Source: Euleptes europaea (Eukaryota; Chordata; Lepidosauria; Squamata; Sphaerodactylidae). Taken from it: a DNA stretch of 64,000 nt. Position 1 is the stretch's first letter. The number at the start of each line of letters is the position of its first letter. Below, one piece after another: positions 21,084 through 31,582 of the stretch. A model generated the notes under the pieces. It ran no database searches, had not been told where the DNA came from, and saw only the letters and a program-made list of their open reading frames with translations. The position numbers and the translations under genes are program-made. Location of the stretch: NCBI RefSeq assembly GCF_029931775.1, contig NC_079312.1, forward strand, positions 7,757,821-7,821,820, in the 5' to 3' direction.

Positions 21084-21960
21084 TTGGGAGGGGCAGCAAA
21101 TACGATAGAAGAGAAAGCCAGGATACCGGATGATCTTGACAGGCTGGAGGATTGGGCTAAAACTAATAAAATGCCCTTCAACAAAGATAAATGTAAAGTC
21201 CTGCATTTAGGTAGGAAAATAGGATGGGGTAGACTTGTCTGAGCAGTAGTGTGTGTGAAAAGGATCTTGGGGTCTTAGTAGACCAAACACGGAACATGAG
21301 TCAGCAGTGTGATGCGGTAGCTAAAAAGGCAAATGCGATCTTGGGCTGTATCAACAGAAGTATAGTGTCCAGATCACGCGAAGTGATGGTATCGCTTTAC
21401 TCTGCTCTGGTTAGTCCTCACCTAGAATACTGTGTTCAGTTTTGGGCATCACAATTTAAGAAAGATGTAGACAAGTTGGAACGTGTCCAGAGGAGGGCAA
21501 CAAAGATGGTGAAGAGTCTGAAAATCACGTCTTGAGAGGAAAGGTTGAAGGAGCTGGGTATGTTTAGCCTGAAGAGGAGAAGACTGACAGGTGATATGAA
21601 AACCATCTTCAAGTACTTGAAGGGCTGTCACATAGAAGATGGTGCCGAGTTCTACAGGTTGAAATTAAATCAAAATAATTTCCGTCTAGACATTAGGAAG
21701 AATTTTCTAACAGTTACAATGGTTTCTCAGTGGAACAGGCTTCCTCAGGAGGTGGTAAGCTCTCCTTTCCTGGAGGTTTTTAAGACGGGGTTAGACTGCT
21801 ATCTGTCAGCAATGCTGATTCTATGACCTTAGCCAGATCATGAGAGAGAGGGCATCTTGGCCATCTTCTGGGCATGGAGGGGGGGGGGTCAGTGGGGGCA
21901 TTGTGCAAGGGGTGGGACTAGATGACCCTGGTGGTCTCTTCCAACTCTGTGATTCTATGA
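21084..21960 (+). mobile_element. CR1 LINE, 3' part, gene 1b intron
   Basis: Sense CR1. Frames include [40 protein letters not shown] and a C-terminal LDIRKNFLTV, ending CTGTGATTCTATGA, the canonical CR1 3' terminus. Two frames, so inactive. Orthologous to 56886-57640. Confidence 0.9.
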
Positions 21961-22130
21961 AGCCTGCTGGGTGACCGTGGGCCAGTCACAGTTCCCACAG
22001 AACCCTCTCAGCCCCACCAACCTCACAAGGTGCCTGTTGTGAGGGAGAAGGGAAGGCGATTGTAAGCCACTTTGAAACTCCTTATGATTGTGAAAAACAG
22101 GGTATGAAAACCAACTCTTCTTCTTGCCTT
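21961..22130 (+). repeat. Type C SINE, 3' part
   Basis: AGCCTGCTGGGTGACC to AACCAACTCTTCTTCTTG directly after the CR1 end. Same arrangement in units 2 and 3. Confidence 0.75.
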
Positions 22131-22225
22131 CTCTCTCATCGCCTTTTAGAAGATAAACGTAGAAACGGATGATGTGGGAATGCATGGCTCTTTTGTAGTA
22201 ACTAGTCCATTTGTTTCCTCCCAAG

Positions 22226-22312
22226 CGATTCCCAAGCCTGGCCTCGTCTCCTGGCTTCAGGAAAGTGAAGCACCATTTTCCCCAGACTCTGAAGATGAGG
22301 AGCGGTCAGCAG
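22226..22312 (+). CDS. KRAB-B exon, gene 1b
   Basis: 87-bp exon, acceptor TTTGTTTCCTCCCAAG, donor GTGGGT, phase 1 to phase 1. Encodes IPKPGLVSWLQESEAPF followed by acidic SPDSEDEERSAG. The I-P-K-P-x-L-(I/V)-S-W-L-(E/Q)-x-x-E core is the KRAB-B box. Joining KRAB-A (…SL + G) to this exon converts the last codon to Ala and keeps frame. It is 23 nt upstream of a longer ORF-like stretch that simply reads through both splice sites. Confidence 0.85.
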
Positions 22313-22864
22313 GTGGGTGGTTAGATGTGTGCTGGGCCCCTTGGTTGGCTGGGGATGGAGGGGTTTCCATGGAGAGCAGCTAGATGTTTTGAATGGCCAC
22401 AATCCTTCAAGCTGGGAGCTCATGTACCCAGGGATGCCTCCCACAGTTCCACTGACCTTTCCTTCCTCATAAAATGGGTAAGCTGCTACAGTCCCGTTCC
22501 TCTCAGCATTGATCTAGATTTGTGTGTCTTGGATCTTGACTTTGATTCCATCCACCTGGAAATATCTCCCAATTATGGGCTATCTACATTCCAGGAACAA
22601 GGATGGAGTTTTCAGGATTTTATCTTCTACTTTGGTTGTGGCAAGAAGATTTGTTGGGAGAAGATTGTATGACAGGATGGTGCAGGAGATTTAAACAGGG
22701 ACATCAAACTATATTCCCTTTTTTACGTAGTTTGATCAATGTGAGCATTGCTAGATCTGAGGAAAGATGAGGAATAGTTGCTGGGGTGGGTATCCACTGT
22801 CAAGGAAATGATTATAACCATAACCAAGGAAAACCATTATAACCATTAAGAATATATACACAAT
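22313..22864. other. Intron between KRAB-B and finger exon, gene 1b
   Basis: Conserved in units 2 (35488-35974) and 3 (57994-58539). Conservation here follows from duplication. No gene seen. Confidence 0.55.
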
Positions 22865-23600
22865 GATACACTTTTGAGTAGCAGTGTGTGTGTGAACAAG
22901 ACCTTGGGGTATGGGTGGACTGAAAGCTCAATATAAGCAGCCAGTTTCATGAAGCAGCCAAAAGACTAATGTGATCTTGGGGTTATCAACAGAGGCATAA
23001 CATCCAAATCGCAAGATGTCTCTTCTCTGCCCCTGCTCTATTCTGTCCACATCTTTTTTGAAGCGAGGCCTCCAGAACTGCACACAGTACTCCAGGTGTG
23101 GCCTGACCAATGCAGTGTACAGCGGAACTATAACATCTTGCGATTTGGATGTTAGGCCCCTGTTGATACACCCCTAGACACATTTGCCTTTTTTGCTGCT
23201 GCATCATACTGGCTGCTTATATTTAGCTTACAATCCAGCCATACCCCAAGATCTTATTTGCACAGACTGCTACTCAGAAGTGTTTCCCGCAGCCAGTATG
23301 CATGCATTTTTATTTATTTCCCAGATGTAGAACTCTGCATGAATCCTTGTTGAATTGCATCTTGCTCTGATCTGCCCACTTTTCCAGTGTGTTCAGATTT
23401 GTAAATTTAATGAGTAATCTCTCCACCCCCTCATCCAGATCATATATAAAAAATATTGAAAAGTACCGGGCCCAGAACCGAGCCCTGTGGCACCCTACTG
23501 GATAGTCCATTCAGATGAAATGCCACTGGCGACTACTTTTTGGGTACAATTCTCCAACCAGTTCCCCATCCACCTAACTATCTTAGAGTCCTAAGATTCT
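22865..23600. repeat. Head-to-head CR1 fragments, unit 1b
   Basis: A sense CR1 piece (about 22865-23018, AGCAGTGTGTGTGTGAACAAG, GACCTTGGGGTATG) meets an antisense piece (about 23019-23600, CTGTCCACATCTTTTTTGAA to CCACCTAACTATCTTAGAG). Both contain AACATCCAAATCGCAAGATG, and the reverse complement of that motif recurs near 23132. Same inverted pair in units 2 and 3. Confidence 0.8.
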
Positions 23601-23965
23601 GCCCTCATATACCTACGCATGGTGTCTTCTGTGGTGCTGAATTCCATTTTCAAAAACGAAATACACGAAACCACTCATATGAAAGCCTTTATTCTAAATA
23701 TATGTTGTACCTTTTATATTAAAATATTATTGAACTATCACATTAGAAGTGGTTGGGGAGTGTTAAGAATATCTGCAGGGAGTCAGTAAACCAGGTGAAG
23801 AGAGCCATAGTTGCCTGTGTCCCATGGCCAGTTTAGAAACCAAATTAAAACAGATAAAATAACTTGGTCTGCATTTACTTTGCAGAAAGGTTAACTCTGT
23901 TATAACTCCAGATTATAGACTTACTTCCCCTTCTAATCAGAAAGCTTTGTTCCACCAGGTGGAAC
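23601..23965. other. Intron before type C SINE, gene 1b
   Basis: Shared with 15606-15905, 36705-37070 and 59830-60252. No gene or known repeat. Confidence 0.5.
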
Positions 23966-24297
23966 CAGAGCCAGTATGGTATGGTGGTTAAGAGCGAAGG
24001 ACTGTAAATGGGAGAACCGGATTTGATTCCCCTCTCCTCTACATGAGCGGCAAACTTTAATCTGGTGAACTGGGTTGGTTTTCCCACTCCTACATATGAA
24101 GCCTGCTGGGCTAGTCACAGTTATCTCAGAACTGCTTGGGCTAGTCACAGTTCTCTCAGAACTCTTTCAGCCTCACCTACCTCACAAGGTGCCTGTTGTG
24201 GGGAGAGGAAGGGAAGGAGATTGTATGTTGGTTTGATTCTCCTTCAAAGATAGAGAAAGTTGGCATATAAAAACCAACTCTTCTTCTTCTTCTTCAG
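23966..24297 (+). repeat. Type C SINE abutting the finger exon (splice acceptor donor)
   Basis: AGAGCCAGTATGGTATGGTGG head to AACCAACTCTTCTTCTTCTTCTTCAG. The SINE's TTC-repeat tail forms the polypyrimidine tract, and the exon begins immediately after CAG at 24297. Same arrangement in units 2 and 3. Not present at ZNF-0, whose acceptor is unrelated. Confidence 0.85.
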
Positions 24298-25856
24298 GTA
24301 ACAGGAAGGTTGACGAGAATTATAGAGAACGATGTGGGGTGTCTTTCGAAACAACCAGCCATGAAGTGGAGGAAGAGCCTTCTGGGAATCAAGAAGAGTC
24401 AAGGAAGCAGCAGGAAAACAAGGGGGAGAAGTCAGGGGGTCAGTCTTTAGTTTTCCAGGCCAGTAGCTTGCTCACAAAGCCAGCTGAAGAAAAGAATCAC
24501 AAGGGAAAGAGGAGGAATGAACCTTCTGAAAGTGGAGAAATATTGAGATGCGAATCCAACTTTTCTTCTTCCCATCAGAAGATCCCTACAGGGTATGAAA
24601 CTTATAGATGCTCTGAATGTGGTAAGGGGTTCAGTAGGCTCGTAAGCCTCACTTCTCATAAAAGAATCCATATGAGGGAGGAACCATCTGAGAGTTCAGA
24701 GTGTGAAAACAGTTTTGGTCTGAGTGAAAGCCTTACTTCCCATCAAAGAACCCACACAGGCCAAAAACCATGCCGATGCTCAGAGTGTAGGAAAAGGTTC
24801 AGGGGTAACACAGCGTCTACTTTGCATCAGAGAATCAATTCGGAAGAAAAACAGTATAAATGCTTGGAATGCGGAAAGCTCTTCCGCCAGCGAGCACACC
24901 TCACTGTGCACCAGAGAGTCCACTCCAAAGAGAAACCATATAAATGCTTGGAATGTGGAAAGCTCTTCAGCCGGCGAGCACATTTAACTGAGCATCAGAG
25001 AATCCACTCAAAAGAGAAACCATATAAATGCATGGAGTGTGGAAAGAACTTCACTCAAAAACAAGGACTAATTTCCCATCAGAAAATCCACACAATGGAG
25101 AAGCCATATGTGTGCTTTGAGTGTGGGAAAACCTACCGTTGGAGTGCAAACCTCACTTCCCATCAGAGAATCCACACAAAGGAGAAGCCATATATGTGCT
25201 TGAAATGTGGAAAAACCTTCTGTTCGAGCTCATCCCTCACTTCACATATGAGTAGCCACACAAATGAGAAGCCATATGTGTGCTTGGAGTGTGGGAAAAC
25301 CTTCCGCTTGAGCCAATACCTCACTTCCCATCTGAGAATCCATTCAGGGGAGAAACCGTACCAGTGCACAGTATGTGGGAAATACTTTAGTCAGAGTGCA
25401 CATCTTACTTCCCACCGAAGAATCCATTCTGGAGAGAAACCCTATCAATGCCAGCAGTGTGGAAAAGGCTTCAGTCAGAGCACACACCTGACTATACACC
25501 AAAGAAGCCACATGGGAGAGAAGCCGTATAAATGCATGAATTGTGGAAAGAGTTTCACTTCTAGCCATGAACTTAAAGTACACAAAAGAATCCACACAGG
25601 TGAGAAGCCGTATAAATGCCTGGATTGTGGGAAAAGCTTCAGTCAGAGCTCGAGCCTTAATCTACATCAAAGAGTCCACACAGGGGAGAAGCCGTATAAA
25701 TGCATGGAATGTGGGAGAAGCTTCAGTTGCAGCTCACACCTGACTATACATCAAAGAATCCACACAGGAGAGAAGCCATTTAAATGCTTAGAATGTGGAA
25801 AGAGTTTTGGCAGGCATTCACAACTTACATCGCACAAGAGAACTCACATGGGATAA
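24298..25856 (+). CDS. C2H2 zinc-finger exon, gene 1b (15 fingers, 2 degenerate)
   Basis: Terminal exon of a KRAB-ZNF repressor. With 16209-16223, 18070-18196 and 22226-22312 it makes a 1788-nt frame (about 595 aa). It opens [20 protein letters not shown], then a charged Lys/Glu-rich linker of about 75 residues, a shortened finger remnant ([14 protein letters not shown]) and 15 fingers. Finger 2 lacks its first Cys (SESSEC) and finger 3 ends in Asn instead of the last His (HQRIN). The remaining 13 are C2H2-complete. Helix residues -1/2/3/6 include QAHV, RAHE, QQGS, WANS, SSSS, LQYS, QAHS, QTHI, SHEV, QSSL, CSHI and RSQS (fingers 4-15). The stop TAA at 25854-25856 follows THMG; more finger sequence lies beyond it. 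A V codon at 24339 is not the true start. Confidence 0.92.
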
Positions 25857-25907
25857 ATTGTTAAATGCCCGCAGTGTGAAAAGGACTTCACCAGCGGTGC
25901 TCAGCTT
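25857..25907 (+). pseudogene. Zinc-finger remnant after stop, left half (gene 1b)
   Basis: In frame after the stop, VKCPQCEKDFTSGAQL is the first half of a C2H2 finger. The rest (TG-H-HKV-H) lies at 26424-26463, beyond a BovB insertion. Spacing across the gap restores C-x2-C-x12-H-x3-H. Confidence 0.8.
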
Positions 25908-26423
25908 GTGTGTGTTAAGTCCCGCCAGGTGGCTTCCAACTCATGGCAACCCTATAAATCAATGTCCTCCAAAACATCCTATCCTTAACAGCCTTCTCAG
26001 GTCTTGTAAACTGAGGGCCATGGCATCTCTTGTTGGGTCTTCTGTTTTCCTGCTGCCTTCATCGTTTCCTAGCAGGATTGTCTTTTCTAGTGACTCCTGT
26101 CTTCTCATAATGTGACCAAAGTACAATAGCCTCAGTTTAGTCATTTTAGCCTCTACGGTCAGTTCAGGCTTGATTTGATCTATAATCCACTGATTTGTTT
26201 TTCGGCAATCCACGGTATCCATAACACTCTCCTCCAACACCACATTTCAGAGGAATCCACTTTTTCCCTATCAGCTTTCTTCATAGTCCTGTTTTCACAC
26301 CCATACACATGGGGAATACTATGGCATGAATTAACTTGACCTTGGTTGCCAGTCATGCATTCTTACAATGAAGAATCTTTTCTATTTCCTTCATGGTTGC
26401 CCTTCCCAGTCTTGATCTCTTTC
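25908..26423 (-). mobile_element. BovB LINE 3' fragment inside a zinc finger
   Basis: The minus strand encodes MTKLRLLYFGHIMRRQESLE. The left edge GTGTGTGTTAAGTCCCGCC is the BovB 3' end. 5'-truncated. Orthologous insertion at 39158-39690 in unit 2, so it predates the 1b/2 split. Confidence 0.88.
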
Positions 26424-26463
26424 TGATAACAGGACATCATAAGGTCCACACCAGCGAGGGGGG
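26424..26463 (+). pseudogene. Zinc-finger remnant, right half (gene 1b)
   Basis: ACAGGACATCATAAGGTCCA reads TGHHKVHT, the end of the split finger. Cut off at about 26464 by a hAT-like fragment. Confidence 0.7.
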
Positions 26464-26465
26464 AA

Positions 26466-26751
26466 AATAGACCAGGGTTGTCAAACATGCAGCCTGCGGG
26501 CCGGATGCGGCCCCCAGAGGGCTTCCCTCCAGCCCGAAAGGCGGCCAGCTCCTACTCCCCCTCCCCTTTCTGGGCTTCCTGGGGCTGCTCCGGCCCGCAA
26601 GCTCAGCCAGCCGCCTTCCGCCATCCCTTTTTGGGCATCCCAGAAACTGAAGATTGTGCCGTTTCCCTGCCAGGAGGCAGTGCGATCTTCATTTCCCACC
26701 CCAGCCAAGCCCCACATGGAGCTTGACTGGGGAAGGGGGAAATTGTGCTTG
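26466..26751. mobile_element. hAT-like element fragment, GC-rich
   Basis: Left end CCAGGGTTGTCAAACATGCA, then GCGGGCCGGATGCGGCCCCC. Resembles the left end of the hAT element at 46116. No right terminal repeat is visible. Confidence 0.6.
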
Positions 26752-26812
26752 GATGTGTGTGAAGTGCTGTGAAATCGCCTCCAAGTCATGGCGACCCTAT
26801 GAATGTAGAGGG
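26752..26812 (-). mobile_element. BovB 3' tip
   Basis: TGTGTGTGAAGTGCTGTGAA and CATGGCGACCCTATGAATG are the BovB 3' terminus. It is fused to L1 sequence at a shared GAATGTAGA, the left border of unit 2. Confidence 0.75.
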
Positions 26813-27230
26813 GCACTGGAATGTTTAATAAACAAGATTAGATTAATTCAGAGGAGGAAAAAGAAAGATGACTCTAAGATGATTTGGAATAGGTTTACAA
26901 TTTATTTAACAAAATTTCAAGAGCATAGCTCATTAAATAATTTTACTGAATGGTTGGAGGGCCTTACATGAAAACTTTGAATAAGGTATTGAATAGTTAT
27001 ATCAGAGGATAAACATTTTTTCTTCTTTTTTAAAAAAGTAATGAATATGAAAAGCACACATGCCCTCTTCCCGTTTTTTGGTGTGTGTGTGTTTATTTTT
27101 TGTTTACTATAACTTCATGGTATCATCTTTTATATTGAGTATGAGCTTACTATATGGTTCTTTTGTTTGTCTCATTGTAGAGTTGATTTTTTGTTCTGTA
27201 TGCGTGTATATATGAAATGGTTTTTAAACA
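26813..27230 (+). mobile_element. L1 LINE 3' end (unit 2 left boundary)
   Basis: Plus-strand frame with NKIRLIQRRKKKDDSKMIW and LTKFQEHSSLNNFTEWLEGL, C-terminal L1 ORF2 as at 9888-10050, then AT-rich 3' UTR. Confidence 0.7.
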
Positions 27231-27954
27231 ATGCTCCAAAGTACAGAATACAAGATTTGTATAGCTAAGCACGCAGGTGTAACAGAGAACAGAACCTTGC
27301 GGAGGATAAGGACTTTGAATACAACTTTTATGATGAGCAAAGTTCAACTTTTCCAGTCTAGCAAATGCCAGAGACTTCCAATGTGAAGGAACAAACTGGA
27401 CATCGCAGAAACCAGGTCTCAGCTTGCAAAAGACAGCCCTTCTACAAGGTGATAAGAGCCTTGGAAATCTTGTCCTAGGAAACTGACTCCCTCTACCAAC
27501 TTCCATTAATAACAACCCAGAGCTGCCAATAACCCCTTTTTAATGACCAAACGAGTTACAAAATAGCAAACTTGTAGAATATCAGGCAGGTGTCATTAAA
27601 CGAAACTAGCAAAGGTGAGCGTTGTTTTTTAAAGCAACGTGAAATATGTCACGGTAATTTCAGAAATAAAGCAAACTTTTTCATGGCTCATGCAATGGTA
27701 TGTATGGAAGGAGAGCCTGTGGTGTCAGGGTGTGGAAGGGCCGCCTGTGCTACAAGTTTGTAATGGGGTTGCCCGCTCTCGGTTGGGAAAGACCTGGAGA
27801 GTTTGGGGGGTGGATCCTAGGGAGGCGAGGGACTTCAGTTGTTATAATGTCACCTTCCAACGCACCTGTGTTCTCCAAGGGAACCTATCTCTGTCGTCTG
27901 GAGCCCAGTTGTAATTCTGGGAGAGCTCCAGCCCTACTAGCAAGCCTGAAAAAA
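27231..27954. other. Unit 2 leader, non-repetitive
   Basis: Homologous to 10321-11099. No gene recognised. Confidence 0.55.
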
Positions 27955-28460
27955 TAGAATGTCCCCCACTGTCCCCTCTTGCATTTCCCCTTTCCCCCTC
28001 GTTTTAATTGCAACTCCCTTCCTGCCCAAATGCATTTTAAACTCATCGGGTTTTTGCAGTGACAGGGGTGGAGAGAGGGCTGCTGCTTGTGCTGCTGCTG
28101 GCCTGCTTGGGAAGATCCCCGGCTCCTTTCCCACGGGGTGGGCGAGGCAGGAATGTCTCCGCGACTCCTGACTGGCTCCCTTTCCAGGAAGGCAACTTCC
28201 CAGCTCAGGGGAAAGCCCTACTTTCCCCAATCCTTCCTCAGCGGCAGAGCTTTCGAGTTGGGTGCTCTGATGGTTAAAACAGGCGAGTTCAAAGTGCCTA
28301 GAGAGGAAGAAAACTGGGGGCGAGGGGGGTGTTATTTGCAGGCACCCATTCCTGCTCCAGCCCCTTTCTCATTCTGCAGGTACCTGGGAACAGGAGTTGT
28401 GGAGATTTCAGTTAGAAAGCCTGTTTGGAAACAGAGTTTTAAGGTGCAATGGGGATGTGT
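27955..28460 (+). promoter_or_regulatory. GC-rich block, candidate promoter and 5' UTR exon of gene 2
   Basis: Homologue of 11100-11600 with the same TTTCTCATTCTGCAG / GTACCTGGGAACAGGAGTTG junction. The inverted CCAAT-like site is altered (CTGACTGGCT). Exon limits uncertain. Confidence 0.5.
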
Positions 28461-29039
28461 GTGTGTCTTTCTTGTGGGGAGGAGAAATTAAAGCGAGAGA
28501 GAGATAGAAATGGGGCGGTGGAGGATGCAAATCAAGTGCAATCTGATGAAAAGCTGCATGGCAGGTGTGTTTGCATAATTCAGCTTTGTTTGGAAAATTA
28601 ACTGATCAGATTAGCAGTAAATCAAGTGAGTGCAGATCTTTTTTTAAAGGTGTTTGAAATCTGTATATATTCTCTTGGCAGTCTAAAATAAACCTTTTCC
28701 CCAGTCTTCATTTAGTCCCAGGAATTTAGGAAAAGAGGTGACTTCATATATCAATAATGTGTTTGCAGCTGCAAATGACTGACTGTTAATGTTTGGTTAT
28801 GTGTTATCTGTTATCCGTTGTGTGACTTATTATTTTCATTTTCACTGGGACCGAAGGCAAATTACAAGCATGACCAAAAAAAAAAAAAAAAAAAAAATTC
28901 CCCGATCAATCAGTAAATGGATTACAGCATTCAATGGTGTCAGAAAATCCTCGAACAAATTACAAGATATGATAATATTTGAATCTAAAAACAAAGATTC
29001 CTAGTAAAAATTATAAATTTATCTTGTATATGATTTTAC
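28461..29039. other. Intron 1 of gene 2, first part
   Basis: AT-rich; contains a poly(A) run at 28876-28897 that is shorter or absent in 1a and 3. No gene. Confidence 0.5.
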
Positions 29040-29130
29040 ATCATTGTATTGAAGCATTGTAAGCCACCCTGAGCCCGTCTTTGGCTGGGAAAGGGCGGAG
29101 TATAAATCTAATAAAATTAAAAATAAAAAT
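29040..29130 (+). repeat. SINE-like 3' tail
   Basis: TTGTAAGCCACCCTGAGCCC, AAAGGGCGGAGTATAAATCT and a short A-rich tail. Orthologue at 49617-49707. Confidence 0.5.
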
Positions 29131-30153
29131 CATGCAGCTATGAATGATAGCATAAGTTATATGAAGTTGCTCTGGACAGGAGGGTATGGCGACAGACCCC
29201 CTTGTCCAGTTTTATGCAGCCCTTCCAAGGGGAATTATTCCCTTCCCATCCCCACTGGGGGCTAGAAAGCGAAGGTTTTATCTCAAAAGGGCTATGGATC
29301 TTGTTTCTTCAGGGAATGAATGGCAAAGCTTGCTCTTGGTGGGGGAGAGCATGTATGAAGAATCGAAAGGGTTGCTCCATGCAAAAGGAGCCTGAGGACA
29401 TAGTGGGGTTCTTGTCCATTCTATTGCTGTGCAGATGAGGGGAATTTTGGCAGGTGCTACTTCTCTTCATCCTCTGGGATCCAGCCAAAATGTCTACGCA
29501 AGGATTACAAGATCTGAGCTGCCCCCTCTGCCAAATCCTGTTCCACTTGTCAGATCGTGAGGAAACATTTGCTGTGTGTCCTGGCAAGCGTAAGAAAACA
29601 CTGAAATAGAACCTCCATGTTCCAAGGCAGTTTACTTAAAATGTGTTAGGTGATGAGTGGAGGAGGTGGTCAGGTTTCCCCTGTAGGTTTCTGAATAGCC
29701 ACTATTAGAAATGGGAGGCTGGACTGGATGGTCTGACCCAGCAGAGGCCTCTTTTTTTCTTCTAGAAACATGCTTGGCTTTAAATTTCGCTGCCCTTGTT
29801 TGTGTCCCTCCTCCAGGGTGATCTACTCTCTGGCAGTTAGGGAAAGCCAACGGCCCCCATATGACCATCTCTTCTTTGGACAGAGACCCAGTGAGGGGAA
29901 GCATGTTGGGATGTGGCAGCCTTGCATTGGAACACTGACCCTTGAGTCTGCTGGAGGGAGAGAGCAAAGCATTCTGGGAGGCGTTGTTGACAGTTGCCGG
30001 TATGTCGGTTTGTTAAACTGCCTCTCAGACTGTCTGTCAGCTCTCTATCTGGCTATACTAAATGTGTAATTAAGTCCGTTGTTACACTGTTATACATGAC
30101 TGTATAACTGTGTTTTATGTAAGTTCAACTTAACCGTATGAAATCAAGTGAAT
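29131..30153. other. Intron 1 of gene 2, second part
   Basis: Matches unit 3 (49708-50713) closely. No gene. The small ORFs are not conserved in frame between units. Confidence 0.5.
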
Positions 30154-30266
30154 GTTAAAAACTAGTTTAGATAACAGTTTATTAGCTTTAAACTAGCTTT
30201 TAACATTCAGCTTTTGTATATTCCTTTAAACATATTATGCCAATAAAGGTATTTGTTTTTATTTAA
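30154..30266 (+). mobile_element. Short retroposed fragment private to unit 2
   Basis: Flanked by a 13-bp duplication AAATCAAGTGAAT (30141-30153, 30267-30279). Unit 3 has the empty site (about 50711). Ends ATGCCAATAAAGGTATTTG..., a LINE-like 3' end. Inside, GTTAAAAACTAGTTTA and TAAACTAGCTTTTAAC form an inverted repeat. Confidence 0.7.
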
Positions 30267-30689
30267 AAATCAAGTGAATCTGAGTTTTGTTTAACAGTTC
30301 TGTGAGGAACTGAATGTATTTCTCCACAGGGCTACTGACCCTAACCGATTCAGTAACCAAAGTCTCTAAACCAAATTTCGCTGTTTAATTCTGCCTGGGA
30401 TTGTGTAAAATAAAAGGTAAAACTTTCACAGGTTCTTATCCCATATTCAAACAAACATTGACTTTACTGAAAAGATCCCAGAAAAGGGAAATAAGTCTTT
30501 CTCTTCTTCAAAACATGTCTCAGGGAGCCAAATACTGAACTGTTTTGGCATTCACCTGCTGAAGTTATCAGTCATCTACTCTCTATGAGAATCGGGACCC
30601 GTCCAACATGCACAGCCGGCCTTGTTTTTTAGGTAATTCTCTTTCTTTCTCTCCTGCTCTCTCTAAAAAGGTCAAAAGTGGTAAGAAGT

Positions 30690-30870
30690 GGTTAGAGTGT
30701 CAAACTAGGATCTGGCAGGCCCAGGTTCGAATCTCCATGGAAGCTTGGCCAGTGACACACACTCAGTGTTGCCTACTTCACAGGGTTATTGTGATGATAA
30801 ACTGGAGAGGAGGACAACAGTGTAAACTGTTTAGAAGTCCCCATTGGGGAGGAAGGCTGCACAGATGGGG
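30690..30870 (+). repeat. Type B SINE
   Basis: GGTTAGAGTGTCAAACTAGG, perfect B box GGTTCGAATCTCC, CCCCATTGGGGAGGAAGG end. Orthologue at 51115-51300. Confidence 0.75.
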
Positions 30871-30944
30871 AGGGGGGAAGAATATCCTCTCCTTTACAAA
30901 ACAAAGGGAGTTTAAGAATCTTCCTGAGCTATAAGAGGCAGTGT

Positions 30945-31165
30945 GTTTTAGTATATAGAATATCTGACTAGGAGCTAGGCGGTCCATATTAAAATCTCCA
31001 CTCTGCCACAGAAAGTTACTGGCTGACTTTGGGCCAGTTGTGTCCTGTTGGTCTGACCCACTTCCCAGGGTTGTTATGAGGACAGAATGGAGGACGAGAG
31101 AACAATAGCAGCCACTTCGGGTCCCCATTGGGGAAAAAGGCAATGTGTAAACAAATAAAGATACA
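30945..31165 (+). repeat. Type B SINE upstream of start exon, gene 2
   Basis: CTGACTAGGAGCTAGGCGG to CCCCATTGGGGAAAAAGG. Orthologous to 15910 and 51372. Confidence 0.7.
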
Positions 31166-31181
31166 TTTGTCTCCCTCACAG

Positions 31182-31264
31182 GACGTGGAGGAGGTTCAGA
31201 TCCAGGTTCCAGATCATCTCTTCTTTGGGGCAGAGCGGAAACACTTAAGATGCAGCCAGCTCAG
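31182..31264 (+). CDS. Start-codon exon, gene 2 (83 bp)
   Basis: Acceptor TCTCCCTCACAG, ATG at 31250-31252 (MQPAQ), donor GTAAGG after the phase-0 CAG. First coding exon of the most intact gene of the cluster. Confidence 0.83.
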
Positions 31265-31582
31265 GTAAGGGATGAAGATCAGGAACAGCTTGGTGCTTCC
31301 TTTGAATGCTGGGCTGGAAGGGAACCATTTCTGGTTTTTCTTCTTCTTTTTTTGTAATTTGCAGTGTTCTTTTCTTGGTAAGTTGCATTAGATTTCTCCA
31401 TAGAGAAAAGGGGCCTAAAATGCTGAAATAAATTTATAAAATTATTTTCCACGGCTTTCTGATTATTGCAAGGTAACACAGCAGCCTGTTCAGGATGCCG
31501 TGCAGTTCACTGATCTTCTCCCATGAATCAAAAGGTGAGGTGCCCATATACTCCCCAGGCAGGTTTTATTGTTTTTCTATGG

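Noticed and set aside
22174-22383. 69-residue ORFs around the KRAB-B exons (22174, 57855) as separate genes
   Set aside because: Only the 87 bp between the splice sites is a KRAB-B exon. The rest is intron.
24447-25595. Minus-strand and off-frame ORFs over the zinc-finger exons
   Set aside because: Shadows of the repetitive finger coding frame. The same happens in all four finger exons.
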